Of a stretch of DNA of 64,000 bases, positions 15,363 to 21,652 are shown piece after piece. Both the position numbers and the translations under genes were made by a program. Each line of letters begins with the position of its first letter. Position 1 is the stretch's first letter. The stretch lies in IMG/VR virus record IMGVR_UViG_3300028920_000055, positions 1 through 64,000 of that record; one strand, 5' to 3'. The notes beneath the pieces are model-generated. The model saw only the letters and a program-made list of their open reading frames with translations. It made no database searches and had not been told where the DNA came from. This DNA comes from a virus.

Positions 15363-15404
15363 CGTTAGTCGTTAGATTAGCGTTAGACGGTTCTTTGAAA
15401 ATCG
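15363..15404 (+). repeat. 42-bp duplicated leader, copy 2
   Basis: Identical to 14549-14590; leads into a unique stretch and then the AAAAGGGGAAAGTTATG initiation site at 15433-15449. Confidence 0.85.
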
Positions 15405-15446
15405 GCTTTTCGGTTTTGCATAACGAAAAAGGAAAAGGGGAAAGTT

Positions 15447-15884
15447 ATGCAAAACCTAAATATTAATCTTTATCGTTTAAACGATTCCCAATTGACCGAT
15501 TATAGAAACCTTTTAGCAAAAGAGATATTAACCTTAGAATTGACGGAATCCTTAGATAAAGCCCTTTTTTCTCTTTTGACCGTTAAACTGGAAACCGTTA
15601 ATACTATGCTAACCCTTAGAAAAAAGGTTAGCACGTTAAATCGTAAAAGGTCAATTGACCGGTCAAAAAGGGTCAAATATTTTCGGGATTTAAAAGAGGC
15701 GGTAAAAGCCCTTAAAAAGGAACCGGCTTTAAATTACGTTATAGTATTTAACCCCTATATAAACGATTTTCGCAGAATAGAACGTTATTTGACCTATAGG
15801 GGAAAAGATTTAAAACCGGTTCTAAAAATCGGCTTTTCTTATTTAATCGGTTCTAACGAAAAAAAAGCGATAGCTTATAAATAA
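15447..15884 (+). CDS. small basic helical protein of the repeat region
   Basis: 145 residues; same ribosome site as the gene at 14634. Helical N-terminal half with Leu-rich spacing (YRNLLAKEILTLELTESLD, then LTVKLETVNTMLTLRKKV), a basic centre (RKRSIDRSKRVKYFRD) and a C-terminal strand-like segment (YVIVFNPYINDF). No similarity to the 126-residue neighbour is evident despite the duplicated promoter. The mRNA contains no ACA. Function unknown; likely an abundant early protein. Confidence 0.7.
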   Translation: MQNLNINLYRLNDSQLTDYRNLLAKEILTLELTESLDKALFSLLTVKLETVNTMLTLRKKVSTLNRKRSIDRSKRVKYFRDLKEAVKALKKEPALNYVIVFNPYINDFRRIERYLTYRGKDLKPVLKIGFSYLIGSNEKKAIAYK

Positions 15885-15929
15885 CTAACTAACGTTATGC
15901 AAAACTGAAAAGCCCTATTAACGCTATAT

Positions 15930-15962
15930 AAAGCCCTATAGTCAAGCTATAGGGCTTTTTTT
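15930..15962. terminator. strong terminator
   Basis: AAAGCCCTATAG / CTATAGGGCTTTTTTT with a short TCAAG loop, 45 bases after the 145-residue gene. It shares its stem sequence with the terminator at 15077. Confidence 0.9.
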
Positions 15963-16015
15963 ATTTCCGGTTGCAAAACCCCGGAAAGTATATACGGGAT
16001 TATTAAACTCTTTGC

Positions 16016-16105
16016 AAAACCCTATTATCAAAACCCTATTATCAATTGACCTTTTCCCTTATTAAATCCCTTTTTGCATAACGATTAGCAAAACCCTATT
16101 ATCAA
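16016..16105 (+). repeat. three copies of AAAACCCTATTATCAA
   Basis: Copies at 16016-16031, 16030-16045 and 16090-16105; a fourth lies at 14365-14380. The first two are contiguous. Embedded in AT-rich non-coding DNA. Confidence 0.75.
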
Positions 16106-16440
16106 AACCCTATAGGGTATAGTATACCCCAACAGCCTATTAGCTATTGACTATTAGCTATTATCAATTGACGGTTTTCAATAGTCAATTGACTATAGAC
16201 TATATACGCTATACTATACCCTATACCCTATACCCTATACCCTATACCCTATAGACTATTAACGTATATACTATTATTAACTAACTACGAATAGTTAGCT
16301 ATTATTAACGACTATAAACTATTAATAAATAGTATTAACTATAAACTATTGACTATTAACGACTTACAACAGGGGGGGTCTATTAACAATGTAGAGCTAA
16401 CGGGAAGCGACTAACAGCATATACCATTTTTACATTGGAG
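16106..16440. other. AT-rich non-coding segment with CCCTATA heptamers
   Basis: No gene supported. It holds five exact tandem CCCTATA heptamers at 16219-16253 and many degenerate ACTATTAACTA words on either side, ending in a GGGGGGG run near 16372. The heptamer array resembles slipped-strand tandem repeats. Confidence 0.7.
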
Positions 16441-16519
16441 TGTTTTCGAATAAAACACAAGTTTTAATGTTACAATATAATGTTTTCGAATAAATGAGAC
16501 TATAATGTTTTCGAATAAA
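16441..16519 (+). repeat. three direct repeats TGTTTTCGAATAAA
   Basis: Copies at 16441-16454, 16481-16494 and 16506-16519, each with the palindrome TTCGAA. Starts are 40 and 25 bases apart. Looks like a multi-site operator or iteron set for a DNA-binding protein. The last copy is 30 bases ahead of a possible small gene and about 200 bases ahead of the tRNA-like gene. Confidence 0.7.
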
Positions 16520-16549
16520 ACAATAAATGAAAAACATAAAAGGTGTTCG

Positions 16550-16690
16550 ATGGTTTCGTTATATATATCTTTTCTATCCCTCTATAGGGGAGATTTTACG
16601 TATTTTATTACATTTTCTTACATAAATATTTATCCGGTCAGATCGATTTTTTTCTTTACTTTTAGCGGGTTTTTCCTTATATTTAGATAA
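16550..16690 (+). CDS. possible small hydrophobic protein
   Basis: 46 residues from ATG 16550, five bases after AAAGGTG. Nearly all hydrophobic and aromatic with two stretches able to span a membrane (MVSLYISFLSLY, then IFFFTFSGFFLIF). An earlier ATG at 16505 lies in the repeat and has no ribosome site. May be a chance frame in T-rich DNA. Confidence 0.3.
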   Translation: MVSLYISFLSLYRGDFTYFITFSYINIYPVRSIFFFTFSGFFLIFR

Positions 16691-16720
16691 CGTTAACGGC
16701 TTAATTAATTACTATAGTAT

Positions 16721-16738
16721 CTCCCAAGTTCCAGGGAG
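16721..16738 (+). other. small hairpin before the tRNA-like gene
   Basis: CTCCC / GGGAG with an 8-base loop, ending three bases before the long leader-trailer stem of the tRNA-like gene. Possibly a processing signal. Confidence 0.4.
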
Positions 16739-16741
16739 AGA

Positions 16742-16880
16742 GTACAATGGACTTGCTTTAGCTCTTGGTAGGGCCGGTAGGTTCATACCCTACTGTAGCG
16801 AATGGTGGTTTTTCCCGTATCGGGTTTTTCCCACCTAACAGGCTATGTGGTTCGATTCCGCGTGAGTGGGTCCATTGTAC
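16742..16880 (+). repeat. inverted repeat closing the tRNA-like gene
   Basis: GTACAATGGAC (16742-16752) is the exact reverse complement of GTCCATTGTAC (16870-16880). With the acceptor pairs this makes a continuous stem of 16-17 bp enclosing the cloverleaf. Confidence 0.85.
16752..16874 (+). tRNA. tRNA-like gene, anticodon CAU, giant variable arm
   Basis: A cloverleaf can be drawn. Acceptor CTTGCTT (16752-16758) pairs with GAGTGGG (16864-16870), then discriminator T and encoded CCA (16872-16874). TA is at positions 8-9. The D arm is GCTC/GGGC with loop TTGGTA, the anticodon stem GTAGG/CCTAC with loop TTCATAC (CAU at 16784-16786), and the T arm TGTGG/CCGCG with loop TTCGATT. The variable region is 52 bases and folds as TAGC/GCTA, GGTGG/CCACC and CCCG/CGGG. 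Odd points: a 2-base D-anticodon linker, one extra base between T stem and acceptor, several G-U pairs, and a leader/trailer that extends the acceptor by a further 10 bp. It could be a functional Met or AUA-Ile type tRNA, an unusual processed RNA, or a tRNA mimic. Confidence 0.6.
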
Positions 16881-16900
16881 TTCTATTGTAAGGAGGGATT

Positions 16901-17086
16901 GTGAAGATTGCGTGGTGCTTTATTAGTTGGGGTATATCTGTTTTTCTTCTTATAGTGGCGGAGTGTCTTGTAAAAAATGAAGCCGCCAGGGACATTCTTA
17001 CCAAATCTTATATACATCTTGCTGTTTATTACATTGTTGCTACATTAATATACTTTATGTGTTTGGAAGGCGGATATATACAATGA
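16901..17086 (+). CDS. small two-helix membrane protein
   Basis: 61 residues from GTG 16901 behind AAGGAGGG. Two predicted membrane segments (AWCFISWGISVFLLIVAECL and LAVYYIVATLIYFMCLEGG) separated by a short charged loop. Starts 26 bases after the tRNA-like gene, so both may share a transcript. Function unknown. Confidence 0.6.
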   Translation: MKIAWCFISWGISVFLLIVAECLVKNEAARDILTKSYIHLAVYYIVATLIYFMCLEGGYIQ

Positions 17087-17310
17087 AGATTGAACTGAAA
17101 TTGGGGGATGGATATATTGCGTTGATGTCTAACATTGACTGTAAAGACACCAACGCCTTTTACTTGTTAATGACTTTTTATAAGAGTCGAACAGGTGGGT
17201 TTAATCATCCGGTGACTAAGAGTAAATTGGATGAACTGTTGAAGAAGAGAAATCCCAATTATTATTACATTGACTATGATAAAGCCTTTGACAAAGGGGA
17301 GATCGAGTGA
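17083..17310 (+). CDS. hypothetical protein
   Basis: 75 residues from ATG 17083, overlapping the previous stop as ATGA. Small alpha/beta-looking protein with an NPNYYYIDYDKAF segment near the C-terminus. Translationally coupled to both sides. Unrecognised. Confidence 0.6.
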   Translation: MKIELKLGDGYIALMSNIDCKDTNAFYLLMTFYKSRTGGFNHPVTKSKLDELLKKRNPNYYYIDYDKAFDKGEIE

Positions 17311-17603
17311 TGAAGTTTAAAATGACTGCCAAATTGAAATTGGGTAGTGCCAGCAGACCTTGGGATGATGCTAACAAAATATTGTGTCCACGTTGTGGGT
17401 GTCAAATGTACACTGCGTCTGGAGAAAGGTATTATCCCAATGAGTCTAATGCTGATCATGTCGCTGTATGTAGGAATGAAGACTGTAGTTTATATGGAAG
17501 GGCGGGTGTAATATCTAATATGGCTAACATTACTTTAACATATGACTATAAAAGGGGAGATATGACCATAAAAGGGGAGATTAGTGATGGACAGCATTTA
17601 TAA
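17310..17603 (+). CDS. zinc-ribbon-like small protein
   Basis: 97 residues from ATG 17310 at a TGATG junction. CPRCGCQMYT (about 26-35) and CRNEDCSLYG (about 54-63) form a likely treble of cysteines for one zinc site, followed by a strand-rich tail. Similar in style to the zinc protein at 19527. Function unknown. Confidence 0.6.
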   Translation: MKFKMTAKLKLGSASRPWDDANKILCPRCGCQMYTASGERYYPNESNADHVAVCRNEDCSLYGRAGVISNMANITLTYDYKRGDMTIKGEISDGQHL

Positions 17604-17799
17604 CATCCTTATGTCAACGTTTGGGCTTGGCTTAATATTGGTATTGGTATATTGGGCCAAGTTAATTTCTTTAGGCAAGGTCAGAGAAGATAATGCTATG
17701 GTGGCAATGACTGTCTACTTGATAGGATCGATGATATTTATTTTCATTACTTCTCTGACAAAGTTGTGGATGGAAATCACAAAAGGATTTACGCCATGA
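17587..17799 (+). CDS. small membrane protein
   Basis: 70 residues from ATG 17587 with GGGGAG eight bases upstream; overlaps the previous gene by 17 bases. Two membrane segments: ILMSTFGLGLILVLVYWAKL and MVAMTVYLIGSMIFIFITSL. Function unknown. Confidence 0.6.
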   Translation: MDSIYNILMSTFGLGLILVLVYWAKLISLGKVREDNAMVAMTVYLIGSMIFIFITSLTKLWMEITKGFTP

Positions 17800-18092
17800 A
17801 GGATTTTGCCATACCTACAGTTTTTATTTTGGCAGTTGTTATTGCCGTTGGGATTGGATATACAAGTAGACCTTTTATAACAATGGAGGACGATACCATG
17901 AAAACTGAATACCATGTAAAGGCGGAGTCTGTTGACGGCACAACAACACTTGAATTTACATTGGTCGCCGAAAACTTAAAAGAAGCCTTTGAACAAGCCC
18001 AATTAGAAGTGAAAAATGTTTTCGGCTATAAAGCAAGCGATCCTGTTTACAATATAAAATATCACATTAAGGAGATACGCCATGACAAATAA
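17796..18092 (+). CDS. membrane-anchored small protein, possible dual start
   Basis: 98 residues from ATG 17796 (ATGA overlap): one N-terminal membrane helix (IPTVFILAVVIAVGIGYTS) then a soluble alpha/beta domain. A second in-frame ATG at 17898 has its own GGAGG at the right spacing and would give only the soluble domain (about 64 residues). That domain (YHVKAESVDGTTTLEFTLVA, then an amphipathic helix) resembles the protein at 19291. Confidence 0.6.
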   Translation: MKDFAIPTVFILAVVIAVGIGYTSRPFITMEDDTMKTEYHVKAESVDGTTTLEFTLVAENLKEAFEQAQLEVKNVFGYKASDPVYNIKYHIKEIRHDK

Positions 18093-18576
18093 AGAGAGAT
18101 ATATTGAAGCTGTAAAAGAATTGATAGAACGTTACAAAAGTCACAATATGGGACAAATTGTTAAATACGGAAGTGCACTTTCATGTCCATTGTGTAAAAT
18201 TGGAAGACATACGGACGGCTATGGAAATCTAAATTGTCTCCCTTGTCCAATGGCTGTTCGTGAAAAAGATGCAACTGGAGAAATAAGATTTTTAGAGGGA
18301 TGTTGCGATTATTTCGATGTAGAAAGTGGAAGAATGATTCATTCATTTATTAGACTACAACGAAACAGCTATTATAACTATATTTATCTTACACCAGAAA
18401 AACAAAAAGAAGCCGAAAAGAATTTACTTTATGCTTCTGATTGTAGGGCGAAAGCCTATCAAGAAGTATTGCGCGTGTTGTTGACTTGGTCTGAATCTCG
18501 TTTTACTCAAAAAGGTTGGAAACAGCACAATTGGAATAATGTTGATGGTAAAAAATTATTGGAGGCTGGAAAATGA
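18082..18576 (+). CDS. cysteine-rich protein, tandem paralogue A
   Basis: 164 residues; ATG behind AAGGAG. Opens MTNKERYIEAVKELIERYKS, then CPLC, then CLPCPM, then a GCCDYFDVESGR segment, and ends with SRFTQKGWKQHNWNNVDGKK and LLEAGK. The neighbour at 18573 repeats this architecture position by position. The four or more conserved cysteines suggest a zinc fold. Function not recognised. Confidence 0.7.
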   Translation: MTNKERYIEAVKELIERYKSHNMGQIVKYGSALSCPLCKIGRHTDGYGNLNCLPCPMAVREKDATGEIRFLEGCCDYFDVESGRMIHSFIRLQRNSYYNYIYLTPEKQKEAEKNLLYASDCRAKAYQEVLRVLLTWSESRFTQKGWKQHNWNNVDGKKLLEAGK

Positions 18577-19025
18577 CCAATAAAGATCGTTTTATTAAAG
18601 CTGTCAAAGCTCTTATTGAGCGTTATGACAGCGAGAATGTCGCTGAAATAAAAAAGATGGGGGATGGCAGCGTATGTCCCCTCTGTGAAGCTGTATTTAG
18701 AATACATCGTAAAGTGAACAACGAATGTTGTCCGTGTCCAATGGCAAAAAAGTCGGCTTTTGCAAATGCCAATAAGAAGCTAAAGAGAAGGGCTTATCCA
18801 CAGTGTGCTGAACATTTTGATTCAGAATCAGCGAGAACAATTGAATATTCATTGTGGTCTATAAAGGAACAGATAATACAAGCGGGACATTGGCGCGCAG
18901 CGGCTTTTCGGGAAGTGCTGAAATGTATTGAGAACTGGCCCAAGTCTCGATTTACCTTACGTGGTTGGTATGAAGTTGACTGGGACTATATCGATGGAAG
19001 AGAATTATTGGAGGCTGGAAAGTGA
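18573..19025 (+). CDS. cysteine-rich protein, tandem paralogue B
   Basis: 150 residues, ATGA overlap with paralogue A. Shares MTNKDRFIKAVKALIERYDS, CPLC, CCPCPM, the CAEHFDSESAR segment, SRFTLRGW and the final LLEAGK. The segment between the cysteine block and the C-terminal motif differs most, so the pair has diverged well past recent duplication. Probably two related zinc proteins with different partners. Confidence 0.7.
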   Translation: MTNKDRFIKAVKALIERYDSENVAEIKKMGDGSVCPLCEAVFRIHRKVNNECCPCPMAKKSAFANANKKLKRRAYPQCAEHFDSESARTIEYSLWSIKEQIIQAGHWRAAAFREVLKCIENWPKSRFTLRGWYEVDWDYIDGRELLEAGK

Positions 19026-19273
19026 AAATCTTGTTAAGAGCATTTGGTGGGAAGTTGGAAGGATATATGGAAATAAAAAATCCAGCTCCAGTGCTTAGAT
19101 TAAGATTGGCTCAACCAACAATTATTTATAAGTTGGGTAAAGATTCAGAAATGCCTTTTGGTCAAACACCTTTCGAATCTGAATGTGTATTCGAAACAAC
19201 CGGTAAAAGAATGGATGATTGGACATTGATATATGAATTAACAAATATAACTAAAACGGCTGTGTCTTATTAA
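19022..19273 (+). CDS. hypothetical protein
   Basis: 83 residues starting at GTG 19022 within the GTGA overlap with the previous stop; GGAGG lies ten bases upstream. Beta-rich (APVLRLRLAQPTIIYKLG, then CVFETTGKRMDDWTLIYEL). No known family. Confidence 0.55.
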   Translation: MKILLRAFGGKLEGYMEIKNPAPVLRLRLAQPTIIYKLGKDSEMPFGQTPFESECVFETTGKRMDDWTLIYELTNITKTAVSY

Positions 19274-19290
19274 TAACAGGGAGAAAGAAA

Positions 19291-19515
19291 ATGACACAAC
19301 TCAAGTATAAAGTGACTATTTGTTATCCTAAGTCTCGACTCTTATTTTATGTCTATGATGTAGACATAAAGAATGTTTATGAATTTGCCTTAAATGAGGC
19401 TAAAAGGATATTTGGCAATTTAATTGATTTGACGGCTGTTCACTTTACTGTAGAGGAATGTTCTTCTCCATTCGCGCAGTTTGGGGATATTGTACAGTCA
19501 GATATACACAAATAA
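19291..19515 (+). CDS. hypothetical small alpha/beta protein
   Basis: 74 residues; ATG behind AGGGAG. Pattern of strand, strand, helix (VTICYPKSRLLFYVYDVDI, then VYEFALNEAKRIFG) and strand. Comparable to the soluble half of the protein at 17796. Unknown function. Confidence 0.55.
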   Translation: MTQLKYKVTICYPKSRLLFYVYDVDIKNVYEFALNEAKRIFGNLIDLTAVHFTVEECSSPFAQFGDIVQSDIHK

Positions 19516-19526
19516 CAGGAGGTGTT

Positions 19527-19808
19527 ATGAAAGCAAAGCGTGACATCAGCATCACAGAAGATGGGTATTTACAGATTAACACTCTTTGTCCCAAGTGTCA
19601 AAGACCCTTGAAAATAGGGGAAAGCAATAAGGGCAAATTGAGATTCATCTGTGAAAATCTGTCTTGTAAACTCGGCGGCAAAGTGTTGAAGCCTTTCATC
19701 AGTATCAAGCTCAAGAGGGCAGCGGATCAGGATGATTTCCTCGTTTACACTCCACCACAGACTGATGAGGAAGCTGTAAAATCTATTTCTGATCCTGTAC
19801 CGGCGTGA
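19527..19808 (+). CDS. zinc-ribbon protein
   Basis: 93 residues from ATG 19527 behind AGGAGGTG. CPKCQRPLKIG (about 21-31) and CENLSCKLGG (about 43-52) form a zinc ribbon of the topoisomerase-finger type. A short C-terminal tail is acidic and Pro-rich. Last gene before a strong hairpin, so it ends this sub-operon. Confidence 0.65.
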   Translation: MKAKRDISITEDGYLQINTLCPKCQRPLKIGESNKGKLRFICENLSCKLGGKVLKPFISIKLKRAADQDDFLVYTPPQTDEEAVKSISDPVPA

Positions 19809-19814
19809 TCATCT

Positions 19815-19844
19815 GTAAGGGGATGGTATTAACCATCCCCTTAC
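19815..19844. terminator. 13-bp perfect hairpin
   Basis: GTAAGGGGATGGT / ACCATCCCCTTAC with loop ATTA, followed by CAATTTAATTTT. A likely intrinsic terminator with an interrupted T-run. Confidence 0.7.
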
Positions 19845-19867
19845 CAATTTAATTTTGGAGGTGTAAA

Positions 19868-20083
19868 ATGACATTAACAGAAATGGAAAAACTCGATGTA
19901 GGTAGTGTAATTCGAAATAAAGAAACTAATCAGTGGTTTATGGTTATAGATATAGATGAAAGAAAGAGACTTACTGTCGCTACATTAATTTACAAATCTC
20001 ATCATAAAAAATATGAGAATGTGATGTTGAGGGGAGAGAATATGTTTGAAAAATATATTTCTATGTGTAGGAGGCTAATGTGA
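19868..20083 (+). CDS. small protein related to the start of the 11871 gene
   Basis: 71 residues; ATG behind TGGAGGTG. MTLTEMEKLDVGSVIRNKET, then WFMVIDIDERKRLTVATLIY, a five-strand-like pattern seen in small SH3-like barrels (inferred). Same opening style as the 148-residue protein at 11871. Unknown role. Confidence 0.55.
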   Translation: MTLTEMEKLDVGSVIRNKETNQWFMVIDIDERKRLTVATLIYKSHHKKYENVMLRGENMFEKYISMCRRLM

Positions 20084-20421
20084 GAATGTGGATGGTTCCA
20101 CCTCAGTATTTATGTCGCAAGCATTTACTTGGCGAACACGTAGAATTACATATGCTTGTGTCTTGTATTAACAAAGGATTTAAACTCGATGGCTTTATTA
20201 AAAAGCGTCTTATTGAAACTCATAGCATTAAATCTCGCCACCAAGCTCTTGTAACTGAAATGTTAACTCGCGGCTATAAGCATAATTCACCTCTTCCATC
20301 TTTTAAAGTGGAAAAGGCAGGAGATGTAAATGTTGTAGACAATATTCGTGAATTGCATAATCGTTGTTCTGATTGTAGGGAAAGAATAGGTACATTATTT
20401 GTAAAAGGAGAAGTAACATGA
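20080..20421 (+). CDS. hypothetical protein
   Basis: 113 residues from GTG 20080 (ATG 20086 also possible; GGAGG at 20070 suits either). Basic; MWMVPPQYLCRKHLLGEHVE opens the protein, with two further cysteines at the C-terminus (RCSDCRERIG). The opening resembles phage proteins with a pyrimidine-dimer-glycosylase-like start (MWLVPPxxLCRxHLxGEHxE, as I recall it), but the catalytic set is not verifiable here. Confidence 0.5.
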   Translation: MRMWMVPPQYLCRKHLLGEHVELHMLVSCINKGFKLDGFIKKRLIETHSIKSRHQALVTEMLTRGYKHNSPLPSFKVEKAGDVNVVDNIRELHNRCSDCRERIGTLFVKGEVT

Positions 20422-20723
20422 ATACAGACGGAATGTTTAAAGTGTATAGGGAGATCGTTGAGGAAAGAATGCGCAGCATACAGGCTTTCGCTAAAGATCA
20501 CGCTATCGATATTGAGAAAGCCAATAAGGAAAACACTATCAATGAATGGTGCGCTTACGCAACTTATTATGCCGGTAGAGCCACCTCTCACCGCATCTAT
20601 AATCATTCTCACAACATCGGAAATTTTCGGAGCAACATGATTAAACTTGCCAACATCGCTATCGCAGCTGTACAAGCAGTTGATAATGGCGATGTTGCAA
20701 GACATGAACTTGGTGTAGAATAA
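20418..20723 (+). CDS. hypothetical helical protein
   Basis: 101 residues, ATGA overlap with the previous gene. Helical throughout, with CAYATYYAGRATSHRIYNHS near the middle and an acidic end. No recognised family. Confidence 0.55.
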   Translation: MNTDGMFKVYREIVEERMRSIQAFAKDHAIDIEKANKENTINEWCAYATYYAGRATSHRIYNHSHNIGNFRSNMIKLANIAIAAVQAVDNGDVARHELGVE

Positions 20724-20764
20724 GAATGGAAGATTGAAAGAGTTTTTAGAAGGGACATATTGAT

Positions 20765-21445
20765 TTGAAAATAAAACAAATCAATCAATTAAGTCTTTTT
20801 AAAAGAGATGCACAGATAACATCTCAAGTAGTGGCAACGATGGTAGGAGATTATTTTGAAACTCTTACATCAGAAATAACAACAGGTACTAAATTGGTTA
20901 GTGCAGGTGTGTCAGATTGTAGGGCTGATTTAGTTGCTAATAATATGTTGATCGAGGTAAAATCAGGAAGTCAAAAAATCATTTTTACAGAGAGACAATG
21001 GAATAATTATAAAGATTATGCCGTTAAATATAACAATGTTAATATTTGGTTTTTTATATATTCATATAAAAAGAAAACACTCACGTCTTTTACGGAACCA
21101 ATAGAGATTTATCAATATTTATCATACAATATAAATCATCTTGTTTGTATAAATTATTCAATTATGTTGAAATGGTTTAATAAGTTAAATCCTAAATGGA
21201 TTGTTTGGAACAGCCCCAAATTCGAATGTTCCAATAAAGTATTTTGTATTCCTCATACTTTTATTAGAAATGAAGTAAACGATTGGAATAAGAAAACTAT
21301 TGGCGATACAATTATTGAAGGAATTAAAGTTTGTTCCTTTGATAGATATTATCTTGATGATATAGGTGTGTTTAATAATAACGAAAAATATAATCAACCC
21401 CCTCCAGAATATATTGAAGATAAAAAAGAACAATTACCGTTTTAA
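20765..21445 (+). CDS. PD-(D/E)XK-like nuclease candidate
   Basis: 226 residues from TTG 20765, with GAAGGGA about nine bases upstream. Residues 29-80 fit a PD-(D/E)XK core: E32 in the first helix, CRADLVANNMLIEVKSG giving D55 and E64-x-K66, and Q78 in the following helix. The C-terminal 120 residues are aromatic-rich and of unknown fold. Could be a restriction-like or host-DNA-degrading nuclease, a resolvase or a homing-type enzyme; no partner methylase is adjacent. Noticeably T-rich codons. Confidence 0.55.
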   Translation: MKIKQINQLSLFKRDAQITSQVVATMVGDYFETLTSEITTGTKLVSAGVSDCRADLVANNMLIEVKSGSQKIIFTERQWNNYKDYAVKYNNVNIWFFIYSYKKKTLTSFTEPIEIYQYLSYNINHLVCINYSIMLKWFNKLNPKWIVWNSPKFECSNKVFCIPHTFIRNEVNDWNKKTIGDTIIEGIKVCSFDRYYLDDIGVFNNNEKYNQPPPEYIEDKKEQLPF

Positions 21446-21469
21446 ATTAATCAAAATTGGAGGTGTAAA

Positions 21470-21652
21470 ATGGCCGTTGAAATTGGTGAGTACAAGGGAA
21501 AGCCTGTAATTTCTTTAACTGAAGAAGGAATGCACGGGCATCATCCATTTTCATTTGGTTTAAGGAAAGCTCAATTAATTCTTGATCACATTGAAGACAT
21601 CGAAGCCTTTGTGACAGAACAGGAGAATCTTAAATCAATGGAGGAAAAATGA
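21470..21652 (+). CDS. small hypothetical protein
   Basis: 60 residues; ATG behind TGGAGGTG. IGEYKGKPVISL, then FSFGLRKAQLILDHIEDIEA, a short sheet-plus-helix protein common in phage genomes in general form. Overlaps the next start by four bases. Confidence 0.6.
   Translation: MAVEIGEYKGKPVISLTEEGMHGHHPFSFGLRKAQLILDHIEDIEAFVTEQENLKSMEEK

Noticed and set aside
14323-16253. CRISPR-like array
   Set aside because: Repeats differ in length and spacing, some are contiguous, spacers are themselves repeated, and no cas-like gene is present.
14100-16500. Diversity-generating retroelement
   Set aside because: No reverse transcriptase and no template/variable repeat pair with adenine-specific differences was found; the repeats here are exact.
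16742-16880. tmRNA
   Set aside because: No tag-peptide open frame, no Ala-type G3-U70 acceptor pair, and a normal-looking anticodon arm is present.
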